Assembly (NCBI GenBank): GCA_965653565.1
Contig: CBFHAI010000073.1
Span: forward strand, 1-19,623
Length of the DNA: 19,623 nucleotides
Reading direction: 5' to 3'
Source of the DNA: JALCLA01 sp965653565
Lineage (GTDB): Bacteria; Pseudomonadota; Gammaproteobacteria; Xanthomonadales; Xanthomonadaceae
Shown: one piece after another, positions 8,501-14,680 of the stretch
Numbering within the stretch: the first letter of the stretch is position 1
How the letters are laid out: every line of letters starts with the position of its first letter
Notes under the pieces: generated by a model
Seen by the model: the letters and a program-made list of their open reading frames with translations, nothing else
Told to the model about the DNA's origin: nothing
Database searches by the model: none
Program-made: the position numbers and the translations under genes

Positions 8501-8579
8501 CCGGCAGCGATGCCAGCGATCCCAGGCACAGTGACAGTGCCACGCAAAGCGTGGATTTCCGCAAGGTTTTGTTACGCAT
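5550..8579 (-). CDS. Oar-like TonB-dependent outer-membrane receptor
   Basis: This 1009-residue outer-membrane transporter is predicted to bring a ligand across the outer membrane using TonB/ExbBD energy. A signal peptide (1-29, ...LPVQA|A) is followed by a carboxypeptidase-regulatory-like beta domain (about 32-115, including DGSYRFPFLPVGEY). A TonB-box-like LEAIEVVG (120-127) comes next, then a plug ending near GGVINAVTRSGGNEFH (234-249), and a beta barrel closing in LTISLNF with terminal Phe. An acidic DTDCDGENDG run near residues 742-755 looks like a calcium-binding loop. The ATG at 8579 has a good GGGGAG (8592-8587). The gene follows the transglutaminase-like gene by 38 bases and ends at a strong terminator. 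Murein peptides are a guess at its ligand from context; Oar-type receptors often handle peptides or proteins. Confidence 0.93.
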   Translation of the reverse strand: MRNKTLRKSTLCVALSLCLGSLASLPVQAATNDGSVVGRLVSNDGAPIGEAEVTARNVETGLTRTVTAGADGSYRFPFLPVGEYVIEVRRAGGEAATVQDVEVRLGTATNVTIPLGASTLEAIEVVGSTSNTMVDVSSVESATNMSREELTRLPVDRDVLSVALLAPGIARGDAALGGVSFGGSSVAENTVYINGLNVTDFYNRIGFSSVPYSFYQEFQVKTGGYSVEFGRTTGGVINAVTRSGGNEFHAGAELNWEPDFMQSSARDRFDEEGNRYITAQYDEYDRTSLNLFASGPLVQDKLFFFAMYEARDYRPVNTSDSGSTLFDGDTDDAFWGAKLDWQINDNNLLELLAFSDQNTNTVANYAFDPDTGERGAQTNTQFIDSGGDNWALTYTGYLTDDLSMKVLYGENERNRATNSLNDINCNRVFDNRAGVPTRGDNGCTASALVEAAVDEREAIRLDFEWQLGDHGLRFGLDQETNVSDYERHYPGPGGLRYDIFVTSSSGTGSPINGVTHPPGTAYVRTRALEVAGSFETTNEAFYIEDNWQVTDNLMLNGGLRMEAFDNKNGEGDTYIEIDDMLAPRFGASWDMNGDGRTKLFGNVGRYFLPVANVINIKQAGGFLDERTFYLFNGYEERTENGRTYRVPILGNQIGPVDNSQGDGTVGDLRAEVDNDMDPVYQDEAILGFQNMINDSWSWGVRGIYRKLHDAIDDMEITSNGILCDGEPGSIGYIMGNPGRDATVWTDTDCDGENDGFVTIDTSQAGWAVYDDDGNYVGDIGFEKPERTYKALEFQIDRVWDEKWALNASYTLAYTKGNAEGPVNSDTNFGDSGRTENFDDPFVNLDGIGYLANDHRHQVKVRGSYAITDSWLLGGTLNVQSGRPQSGFGVGNPIDGTDYHSFYICVDRCGLRPDGTPYEASERVYELSRRGSYGRTPWIFDVGASIAYHREFGDYDLNVKFAVYNLLNRQRAIDVDDEFETGIGDPNPDWLRGTSFQSPRYGQLTISLNF

Positions 8580-8617
8580 CGTCGATCTCCCCAGCTACGT
8601 GTGAGCGGCCGGCGCCG

Positions 8618-10105
8618 CTACGGTGTTGCCCCTGACGCCGGCAGTACTTTCCCCTCGAAGCGGTAATCCCACTGGTCGTAGTAGAGATTGCCGCCCCGCC
8701 ATTCCACTTCGCCGCGTTGCGAGTCCACCGTCTCCGAGCGCATGTGCTGCTTGGGCGGGACGAACGCGGTCGAGAAATCGTCGTTGAACGCAATGCGATA
8801 GGCGTCGAGCGATCCGAGATAGAAATCGCGCACGCGCGGATCGTCCGACCGCAGCCGGCCGGTGGTCACGTCCATCGGCACCCAGCCGTAGGGCGCCAGA
8901 TACAGCTGGCCCCAGTCGTGCAGGTTGTCGTACGTACCGTCCGAAAACACCATGCCCGATTGCCAGCGCGACGGAATGCCGTTCAGGCGCAGCAGCGTCA
9001 TCAGCAACAGGGTCTGCTGGCCGCAGTCGGCGTGGCCCTGATGCAGTGCGTAGTCGCTGATGTTGGTGATGGTCGAATATTCGCGCGCCGAACCCCACGG
9101 GATGGTGTCGACGGCGTCGAAGAGTTTTTGCGCGATGCGGTAAGGATGGGTTTCGTCGCCGACGATCTTTTTCGAGTACGCACGCAGCGCGGGCGTGAAC
9201 ACGATATGCGGCGGACGCTCGCTCAGGAATTCCGCGAACCGCGAGATGTCCGCGACCGGCACCACTTTCTCCGGGACGATAGGGTGGTGCCGGCCGAGGA
9301 CAGTCAACTCGTAGTTGACGGAAAACTCCGTGGGCTGGCCGGTCTGCGCCGGTTTTTCCAGGTACACGGTGCGCTGCAGGGTGCTCGCCGGAGCGAGCTG
9401 GTGGGGGGTGGGGTTGGTCGACAGCAGCACGATGTCGCGCTGCTGTCCTTCGATCTCACGCGGGTACGGAATCCAGGCGCGCACCGTTTCGCCGGCGGGC
9501 ACTGCGTCGGCATCGACGATGATCGATTGGGTGACGCGCACGCGGCGCGCGGCGATCGGCGTGCCGACGTGTTCGATCACTTCCCGATGGTGCGCGTTGG
9601 CGTTTTCCATCGGGCCGTCGCTGGACGGCGGCGTCACCTTGCGGCGCGCACGCGCCTGCGCGCTGACCCGGAAAAGATTCGGCACCGCACGCGCGAAGTA
9701 GCGTTTCTCGCCGTCGATGGTGAGGCTTTCGAGCAGGGTGGGCTGGTCCCAGGCCGCGAATTCCTCGGCTTTCAGGTCGGGAATTTCCTTGCGCAGCTGG
9801 GTTTCGACGTCGGCCTGGGTTAGCGTGAAGTCGAGCAGGATGCGGCGCATGCGTTCGCGCTGGAAGGCGATTTCATCGCGCGCGGCTACGTCGGATTCTG
9901 CGGATTTGGCGGCGAGTGCATCGAGGGTCTTCCGGGCCTCGGCGAACTTGCCTGCGTCGATCTGCTCGATCGCATGCTGCACCGAAGCGGCGGCCTGCAC
10001 CGGCGCCGCGCAAGCCAGCGACAGCATCACGGCCAAAGCCGCGGCGGCGAGCGAACGCGTCGCAACGTTGCGATGTCGATGAGCGCCGGTCTGCACGCGA
10101 TCCAC
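8618..10105 (-). CDS. Periplasmic transglutaminase-like cysteine protein
   Basis: This is a 495-residue exported protein with a transglutaminase-like (papain-fold) core. The catalytic triad is visible: Cys in GHADCGQQT, His in NLHDWGQLYL and Asp in GWVPMDVTTG. Bacterial members of this superfamily are mostly peptidases or amidases, so the reaction is not assigned. The long N-terminal half starts with a signal sequence (LAAAALAVMLSLACAAPVQA) and a helical segment rich in Lys, Glu and Ala. The start is uncertain. A GTG at 10126 gives 502 residues but has no Shine-Dalgarno and lies about where transcription should begin. The GTG at 10105 has AAAGGGGAG nine bases upstream and is preferred; GTG 10096 is also possible. 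It is the first gene of a unit with the TonB-dependent receptor and may process its ligand. Confidence 0.85.
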   Translation of the reverse strand: MDRVQTGAHRHRNVATRSLAAAALAVMLSLACAAPVQAAASVQHAIEQIDAGKFAEARKTLDALAAKSAESDVAARDEIAFQRERMRRILLDFTLTQADVETQLRKEIPDLKAEEFAAWDQPTLLESLTIDGEKRYFARAVPNLFRVSAQARARRKVTPPSSDGPMENANAHHREVIEHVGTPIAARRVRVTQSIIVDADAVPAGETVRAWIPYPREIEGQQRDIVLLSTNPTPHQLAPASTLQRTVYLEKPAQTGQPTEFSVNYELTVLGRHHPIVPEKVVPVADISRFAEFLSERPPHIVFTPALRAYSKKIVGDETHPYRIAQKLFDAVDTIPWGSAREYSTITNISDYALHQGHADCGQQTLLLMTLLRLNGIPSRWQSGMVFSDGTYDNLHDWGQLYLAPYGWVPMDVTTGRLRSDDPRVRDFYLGSLDAYRIAFNDDFSTAFVPPKQHMRSETVDSQRGEVEWRGGNLYYDQWDYRFEGKVLPASGATP

Positions 10106-10114
10106 CCTTCGTGA

Positions 10115-10123
10115 CTCCCCTTT
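10115..10123 (-). promoter_or_regulatory. Ribosome binding site that decides the transglutaminase-like gene start
   Basis: The minus strand reads AAAGGGGAG, then nine bases, then GTG at 10105. The GTG at 10126 lies upstream of this site and has none of its own. This favours the shorter protein. Confidence 0.6.
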
Positions 10124-10130
10124 CACGGCT

Positions 10131-10159
10131 GTTTAACACGGGTGACATCTGCCGGTCAA
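10131..10159 (-). promoter_or_regulatory. Candidate sigma-70-type promoter for the transglutaminase/receptor unit
   Basis: On the minus strand TTGACC (10159-10154, five of six to the -35 consensus) is followed by a 17-base spacer and TTAAAC (10136-10131, a weak -10). Transcription would start near 10124, just ahead of the AAAGGGGAG site. The spacing is right but the -10 is poor. Confidence 0.4.
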
Positions 10160-10203
10160 TAATTTATTCTCGAACTTGCTGAGCTGCGGAATAACTATTC
10201 TGC
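10158..10203. promoter_or_regulatory. Candidate paired operator in the divergent control region
   Basis: Two related A/T-rich sequences stand out from GC-rich surroundings. AATAATTTATTCT (10158-10170) contains the palindrome AATAA-T-TTATT, and AATAACTATTCT (10190-10201) lies in an imperfect palindrome GCGGAATAACTATTCTGC (10186-10203). Their starts are 32 bases apart, about three helical turns. The first abuts the -35 of the candidate minus-strand promoter. They could bind the RpiR-family regulator encoded at 12899-13747; this is inference. Confidence 0.35.
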
Positions 10204-10364
10204 CGGCCGGATCATGGGGCCGCGGATTGCGCGAGAAGGGGATGGCGATGATCGGTTTCGCACGAGGATTTGGCGCCTTTCACGCGTCTGCGCCGGCCGT
10301 GGCCGGTGGGCTAAAGTTCGATGCTCGCCCGCGCTCTTCGGCGCGGCTCACGGTGGTCATTTCG

Positions 10365-11780
10365 ATGCGCAATCTGCTCTTGCTTGCCTTGCTGGCCGGC
10401 CCGCTCGCCGCCGTCTGCGCCAAACAGCCGCCGGTGCCGGAACACGGCGTGATCGGCGTGCAGGCGCAGCATCTGGAGCCGGCGTTCTGGATCCGCCAGC
10501 AGCGCGACGCGCAGAACGTGGCGCTCGATCGCGCCGCGATCGAACAGCTCAACGACACCGTCGAACGCCTCGACGCCACCGTGCACGATCTCGAAGCGCT
10601 GCCACCGACGCTCACGCTCGCGGCGCTGCGCGAATGGATGTCGCCGTTCGCGCAGTTGCCGTCGCGCACGCTGTTCGACGAAGGCGGCCAGGAAATTCCG
10701 AAGGCCACGTTCGAGGCACTGGTCGCGAATACCGCGATCGATGCGCTGCCCGAACAGACCACGGCGCGCTACGGCCTGGTGGTGAAGCGCGCCGACCTGC
10801 GCACACTGCCGACGACATTGCGCGTGTTCAACAACGCCGGCGATCACGACATCGACCGCTTCCAGGAAAGCGCGCTGTTCCCCGGCACGCCGGTCGTGGT
10901 GCTGCACGCCAGCCGCGATGGCCGCTGGTGGTTCGTGGTGAGCCCGCGTTATGCGGCCTGGATCGAACAGGAGCGCGTCGCGCTCGGCGCGCGCGACACG
11001 GTGTTCGGCTACGGCCGCAAATCGCCGTATCTGGTGGTGACCGGCGCCACCGCGACGACGGTGTACACGCCGGAGAATCCGCAGGTGTCGCAGTTGCGGC
11101 TCGATATGGGCGTGCGCGTGCCGCTGCGCGCCGATTGGCCGGCCGATCAGCCGGTGAACGGCCAGCATCCGTACGCCGCGCACGTGATCGAACTGCCGCA
11201 GCGCGCGGCCGATGGCTCGCTCGAACTGGTGCCCGCGCTGCTGCCGCGCAACGCCGACGTCGCCGCCGACTACCTGCCCTACACGCCGGCCAATATGATC
11301 CGCCAGAGTTTCAAATTCCTCGGCGAACGCTACGGCTGGGGCCACTCCTACGACGCGCGCGACTGCAGCGGCTTCGTTTCCGAGGTGTATCGCAGCGTCG
11401 GCATCGAACTGCCGCGCAACACGCGCGACCAGGGCGTGAGCGAGGCTTTCGAGCGCATCGCCTTCGACGAAAAGACCACGCGCGAACAGCGCCTGGCCGT
11501 GCTGCAGACGCTGCAGACCGGCGATCTGGTCTACATCCCGGGCCACGTGATGATGGTGCTCGGGCGTGTCGACGGCGTCACCTACGTGATCCACGACACC
11601 ACCGGCATCGGCTACCGCGATGCAACCGGAAAATACCGCCGCCTGCAGCTCAATCAGGTGTCGGTTACGCCGCTCGAACCGCTGCAGGCCGACGAGACGC
11701 GCGCGACGATCGACAACATCTACAGCATCCAGCGCATCCGCCCGGGTGCCGGCCCCGACAAGAAGAAAGATCCCGAATGA
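10365..11780 (+). CDS. Periplasmic NlpC/P60 endopeptidase with N-terminal SH3b domains
   Basis: This 471-residue exported cysteine peptidase is predicted to cut the gamma-D-Glu|DAP bond of murein stem peptides, releasing L-Ala-D-Glu. The signal peptide is residues 1-19 (MRNLLLLALL...VCA|K). A helical N-terminal region (about 30-130) and two SH3b-like segments (about 135-205 and 215-295) precede the catalytic domain. This order matches the N_NLPC_P60/SH3/NLPC_P60 proteins known from Desulfovibrio. The catalytic residues are C334 (RDCSGFVSEVY), H394 (IPGHVMMVLG) and H410 (YVIHDT). I chose the ATG at 10365 because it starts the signal peptide and has GGTGG eight bases upstream. An in-frame ATG at 10248 has a stronger AAGGGG but would bury the signal peptide behind 39 residues. 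The stop overlaps the epimerase start by 4 bp (ATGA). Confidence 0.92.
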   Translation: MRNLLLLALLAGPLAAVCAKQPPVPEHGVIGVQAQHLEPAFWIRQQRDAQNVALDRAAIEQLNDTVERLDATVHDLEALPPTLTLAALREWMSPFAQLPSRTLFDEGGQEIPKATFEALVANTAIDALPEQTTARYGLVVKRADLRTLPTTLRVFNNAGDHDIDRFQESALFPGTPVVVLHASRDGRWWFVVSPRYAAWIEQERVALGARDTVFGYGRKSPYLVVTGATATTVYTPENPQVSQLRLDMGVRVPLRADWPADQPVNGQHPYAAHVIELPQRAADGSLELVPALLPRNADVAADYLPYTPANMIRQSFKFLGERYGWGHSYDARDCSGFVSEVYRSVGIELPRNTRDQGVSEAFERIAFDEKTTREQRLAVLQTLQTGDLVYIPGHVMMVLGRVDGVTYVIHDTTGIGYRDATGKYRRLQLNQVSVTPLEPLQADETRATIDNIYSIQRIRPGAGPDKKKDPE

Positions 11781-12874
11781 AAATCACCGCCATCGAGATC
11801 GGCATGCTGCGCGTGCCGCTGAAAACTCCGTTCAAGACCGCGCTGCGCACCGTCAACACGGTCGAGGACATCGTGGTGATGGTGCGCACCGATACCGGCC
11901 ACGTCGGCTACGGCGAAGCCGCTGCCACCGCCGTCATCACCGGCGACACCCATGGCTCGATGATCGAGGCCATCCGCAAGATCATCGCGCCGCGCGTGAT
12001 CGGCCAGGAAATCGCCAACCTCAATCGCGTCACGCAGCTGATCCAGGGTTCGCTCGAACGCAACTACGGCGCCAAGGCCGCGGTCGAGATCGCGGTATAC
12101 GACCTGTGGGGCCAGCTCTACAACGCACCATTGTTCCAGATGCTCGGCGGCGGCGATCCGGTGATCACCACCGACATCACGATCAGCGTCGACTACATCG
12201 ACAAGATGGTGGCCGACTCGCTGGCGGCGGTCGATCGCGGTTTCGAATCGCTCAAGATCAAGGTCGGCAAGGACATCGGCGTCGACATCGAACGCGTGAA
12301 GGCGATCTACGCCGCGGTGGAAGGCCGCGCGCTGCTGCGGCTCGATGCCAACCAGGGCTGGACCGCCAAGCAGGCCGTATTCGCGATGCATACTCTGGAA
12401 GACGCCGGCGTGCGGCTCGAACTGCTCGAACAGCCGGTGAAGGCGCAGGACATCAAGGGCCTCAAATACGTCACCGAACGCGTGCACACGCCGGTGATGG
12501 CCGACGAGAGCGTGTTCGGACCCACCGAGGTCATCGATCTGATCAAGATGCAGGCGGCCGATATCATCAATATCAAGCTGATGAAGACCGGCGGCATTTC
12601 CAATGCGATCCGGATCGCCGATATTGCCAGCCTGTATGGCGTCGAATGCATGATCGGCTGCATGATCGAAAGCTCGATCAGCGTGGCCGCAGCGGTGCAC
12701 GTGGCGGTGGCGAAATCCAACGTCATCACCAAGGTGGATCTGGACGGGCCGTCGCTTTGCGCGTTCAATCCGGTCGATGGGGGCGTGGTGTTCAACGAAT
12801 CGGAAATTTCCATCGGTGAAGGGGCAGGCCTTGGCATCCGCGAAATCCGCGGTCTCGAAGCGCTGCCGGCGTGA
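11777..12874 (+). CDS. L-Ala-D/L-Glu epimerase (dipeptide epimerase, enolase superfamily)
   Basis: This 365-residue cytoplasmic enzyme is predicted to convert L-Ala-D-Glu, the product of NlpC/P60 cleavage, to L-Ala-L-Glu so that ordinary peptidases can use it. The enolase-superfamily residues are in place. The acid/base lysines are K160 and K162 in LKIKVG and K267 or K270 in IKLMKTGG. The Mg ligands are D190 (LRLDANQGW), E218 (LLEQP) and D243 (MADES). The dipeptide-epimerase marks R24 and D321-L-D323, which in the Bacillus enzyme hold the dipeptide ends, are present at matching positions. Length is typical. Its ATG lies inside the end of the peptidase gene (ATGA), so the two are probably translationally coupled. 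Related dipeptide epimerases vary in specificity, but the neighbouring peptidase supports Ala-Glu. Confidence 0.95.
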   Translation: MKITAIEIGMLRVPLKTPFKTALRTVNTVEDIVVMVRTDTGHVGYGEAAATAVITGDTHGSMIEAIRKIIAPRVIGQEIANLNRVTQLIQGSLERNYGAKAAVEIAVYDLWGQLYNAPLFQMLGGGDPVITTDITISVDYIDKMVADSLAAVDRGFESLKIKVGKDIGVDIERVKAIYAAVEGRALLRLDANQGWTAKQAVFAMHTLEDAGVRLELLEQPVKAQDIKGLKYVTERVHTPVMADESVFGPTEVIDLIKMQAADIINIKLMKTGGISNAIRIADIASLYGVECMIGCMIESSISVAAAVHVAVAKSNVITKVDLDGPSLCAFNPVDGGVVFNESEISIGEGAGLGIREIRGLEALPA

Positions 12875-12898
12875 CGGCGCGCGCGTGACGGCAACGGC

Positions 12899-13747
12899 AT
12901 GACGCCGCTGGTCAAGATCCGCGCCGAACGCGACCAGATGTCCGCGATCGAACGCCGCATCGCCGACTTCCTGGTCGACAACGCGCATCTGCTGCGCGAC
13001 TACTCGTCGCAGCAGCTGGCCGATGCGCTCGGCATCAGCCAGTCGAGCGTGGTGAAGTTCAGCCAGAAGCTCGGTTTCAAGGGGTATCCGGACCTGAAGT
13101 TTTCGGTCGGCGAGGCGATCGCGCGCAACGGCGCCGGCGACGGCACGCGTCCGGCGCGGGTCGCGGCGCAGACGCCGCACGCCGCGCTCGCCGACGAGTT
13201 GTGGCGCGCCAAGGCCAAGGCCGAGGAAGAAACGCGGCTGATCAATCCGCGGGCGCAACTCGATGCGATCGTCGACAGCATCGCCGGCGCCGGCCGCGTG
13301 TTTCTCGGCGGCGTCGGCGAGGACGGCATCCGCGCCCAGGAATTCGCGCTGAAATTGTCGCTGCTCGGGCTGCCGACGGTGCAGCACGGCGACCCGGTGC
13401 TGATGAATGCGAGCCTGTCGTCGGCCGGCGCCGGCGATGTGCTGCTGGCCTTCTCCGAACACGGCAAGCAGACCGAGTTGTGCCATCTGGCGCGCGAATT
13501 CAGCGCGCGGCAGGGCGAGGTGATTTCGATCACGCGGCACACCGCCAACCCGCTGCGCGCGCAGGCCGATGCGGCGCTGCTGATTTCCGCGCACGACGAG
13601 CGCAGCTATGTCGAGCCGCTGCTGTACCACTCGGCGTCGCAACATCTGCTCGATCTGGTGTTCGTGCTGCTGTGCGAAAGTTCGAGCGAGCTCGGCGCGC
13701 GGCTCGAAGCGAATCTGGAAAGGGCGCGGCATTTGTTGCAGCCTTGA
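12899..13747 (+). CDS. RpiR/MurR-family transcriptional regulator (HTH + SIS)
   Basis: This 282-residue regulator has an N-terminal HTH_6 domain (about 1-75, with the helix-turn-helix SSQQLADALGISQSSVVKFS at 36-55 followed by LGFKGYPDLK). A SIS sugar-phosphate-binding domain spans about 120-255 (VFLGGVGEDGIRAQEFALKL, VLLAFSEHGKQTELCHLA). MurR, which senses MurNAc-6-phosphate, is the best-known relative with a murein link. No murQ, nag or anmK gene is here, so the effector is open. It lies 24 bases after the epimerase and 29 before the L,D-transpeptidase gene, inside the operon it probably controls. The A/T-rich motif pair at 10158-10203 is the most likely site of action. The ATG at 12899 lacks an obvious Shine-Dalgarno. 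Confidence 0.92.
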   Translation: MTPLVKIRAERDQMSAIERRIADFLVDNAHLLRDYSSQQLADALGISQSSVVKFSQKLGFKGYPDLKFSVGEAIARNGAGDGTRPARVAAQTPHAALADELWRAKAKAEEETRLINPRAQLDAIVDSIAGAGRVFLGGVGEDGIRAQEFALKLSLLGLPTVQHGDPVLMNASLSSAGAGDVLLAFSEHGKQTELCHLAREFSARQGEVISITRHTANPLRAQADAALLISAHDERSYVEPLLYHSASQHLLDLVFVLLCESSSELGARLEANLERARHLLQP

Positions 13748-13764
13748 GCCACGCCGGCAACTTC

Positions 13765-13770
13765 GAGGGG
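13765..13770 (+). promoter_or_regulatory. Ribosome binding site that decides the L,D-transpeptidase-like gene start
   Basis: GAGGGG ends directly against an ATG at 13771 (no spacing) and six bases before the ATG at 13777. The second ATG is therefore preferred. Confidence 0.6.
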
Positions 13771-13776
13771 ATGAGC

Positions 13777-14601
13777 ATGGACCGCGCCGCACACCGATTC
13801 GATGCGATTTTTTCGCGGCTGTATGCCGCTGCCCTGGCGCTGCTGATCGCGCCGGCGTTCTGCCTGGCGGCCGACGAAACCGGGACCGCCCCCGAATCGG
13901 CCCCTGAACCGGCCCCCGAGCCGGCCTGGCAGAATTCGCGCCAGCTGGTGCTCGTGATTACCGCCGACTGGGATGCGAATCAGGGGCTGCTGTCGACCTG
14001 GTCGCGCCACGGCGAAACCTGGGAACCGGCCACCGAGGCCACGCCGGTGACGGTCGGCCGCAAGGGTTCGGCCTGGGGTCTGGGGCTGCATCCGCCGCAG
14101 CCGGGCGAGCAGAAAAAGGAAGGCGACGGCCGTGCGCCGGCGGGCGTATTCGCGCTCGGCGATGCCTTCGGCTACGCCACGCGTTTCGACACCGCGCTGC
14201 CCTACAAACCGATGACCGACTCGCACTGGTGCATCGATGTCGCCGACTCGCCGCTCTACAACCAGATCGTCGACGCCAGGACCGTCGGCGCACCGGCCGT
14301 GCAAGGCTCGACCGAACCGATGCGGCGCGACCTGCATGCCGATGGCGACCAGCGCTATCGCGCCGGCTTCATGATCCAGCACAACCCGGGCAACACGCCG
14401 GGCGCCGGCAGCTGCATCTTCGCGCATCTGTGGAAAGCGCCGGGCGAAGCCACCGCCGGCTGCACCGCGATGGACGAAACCGCGATGTCGGGCCTGCTCG
14501 GCTGGCTGCAGCCGGCCTTGCATCCGGTGTTCGTGCTGCTGCCCGAATCCGAATACACGCGGTTGCAGAAAGCGTGGAATCTGCCGGATATCGAAATATA
14601 G
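13777..14601 (+). CDS. Exported YkuD-type L,D-transpeptidase-like protein
   Basis: This 274-residue protein has an N-terminal export signal (about 1-31, ...APAFCLA|AD) and a Pro/Glu-rich linker (40-50). Its catalytic domain resembles the short L,D-transpeptidase/YkuD proteins of COG3786. The family block GDGRAPAGVF (117-125) is present, as are H217 in CIFAHLWK and the catalytic Cys C229 in TAGCTAMD. Such enzymes cross-link or exchange residues at the L-centre of DAP. In this locus it may remodel murein or remove or exchange the D-Ala next to DAP. It carries no LysM or other wall-binding domain. It follows the RpiR-type gene by 29 bases. The reaction is inferred from family only. Confidence 0.87.
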   Translation: MDRAAHRFDAIFSRLYAAALALLIAPAFCLAADETGTAPESAPEPAPEPAWQNSRQLVLVITADWDANQGLLSTWSRHGETWEPATEATPVTVGRKGSAWGLGLHPPQPGEQKKEGDGRAPAGVFALGDAFGYATRFDTALPYKPMTDSHWCIDVADSPLYNQIVDARTVGAPAVQGSTEPMRRDLHADGDQRYRAGFMIQHNPGNTPGAGSCIFAHLWKAPGEATAGCTAMDETAMSGLLGWLQPALHPVFVLLPESEYTRLQKAWNLPDIEI

Positions 14602-14680
14602 AAATCCGATCGGCATCCGCGGATTCGGATTCGGATAACCGCACTTTTCTTTCCTCGTTCGAATCTTCGGAACCGTCTTC

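Noticed and set aside
5343..8534. A 1063-codon open frame on the plus strand opposite the TonB-dependent receptor gene
   Set aside because: It is a mirror of a GC-rich gene with strong third-position bias. Its translation is rich in Val, Ala, Arg and His and has no recognisable domain, while the opposite strand encodes a full receptor with signal peptide, plug and terminal Phe.
11720..13792. A 690-codon minus-strand frame opposite the epimerase and RpiR-type genes
   Set aside because: It spans two clearly identified genes on the other strand and has the Arg/His/Gln-rich composition of an antisense shadow.
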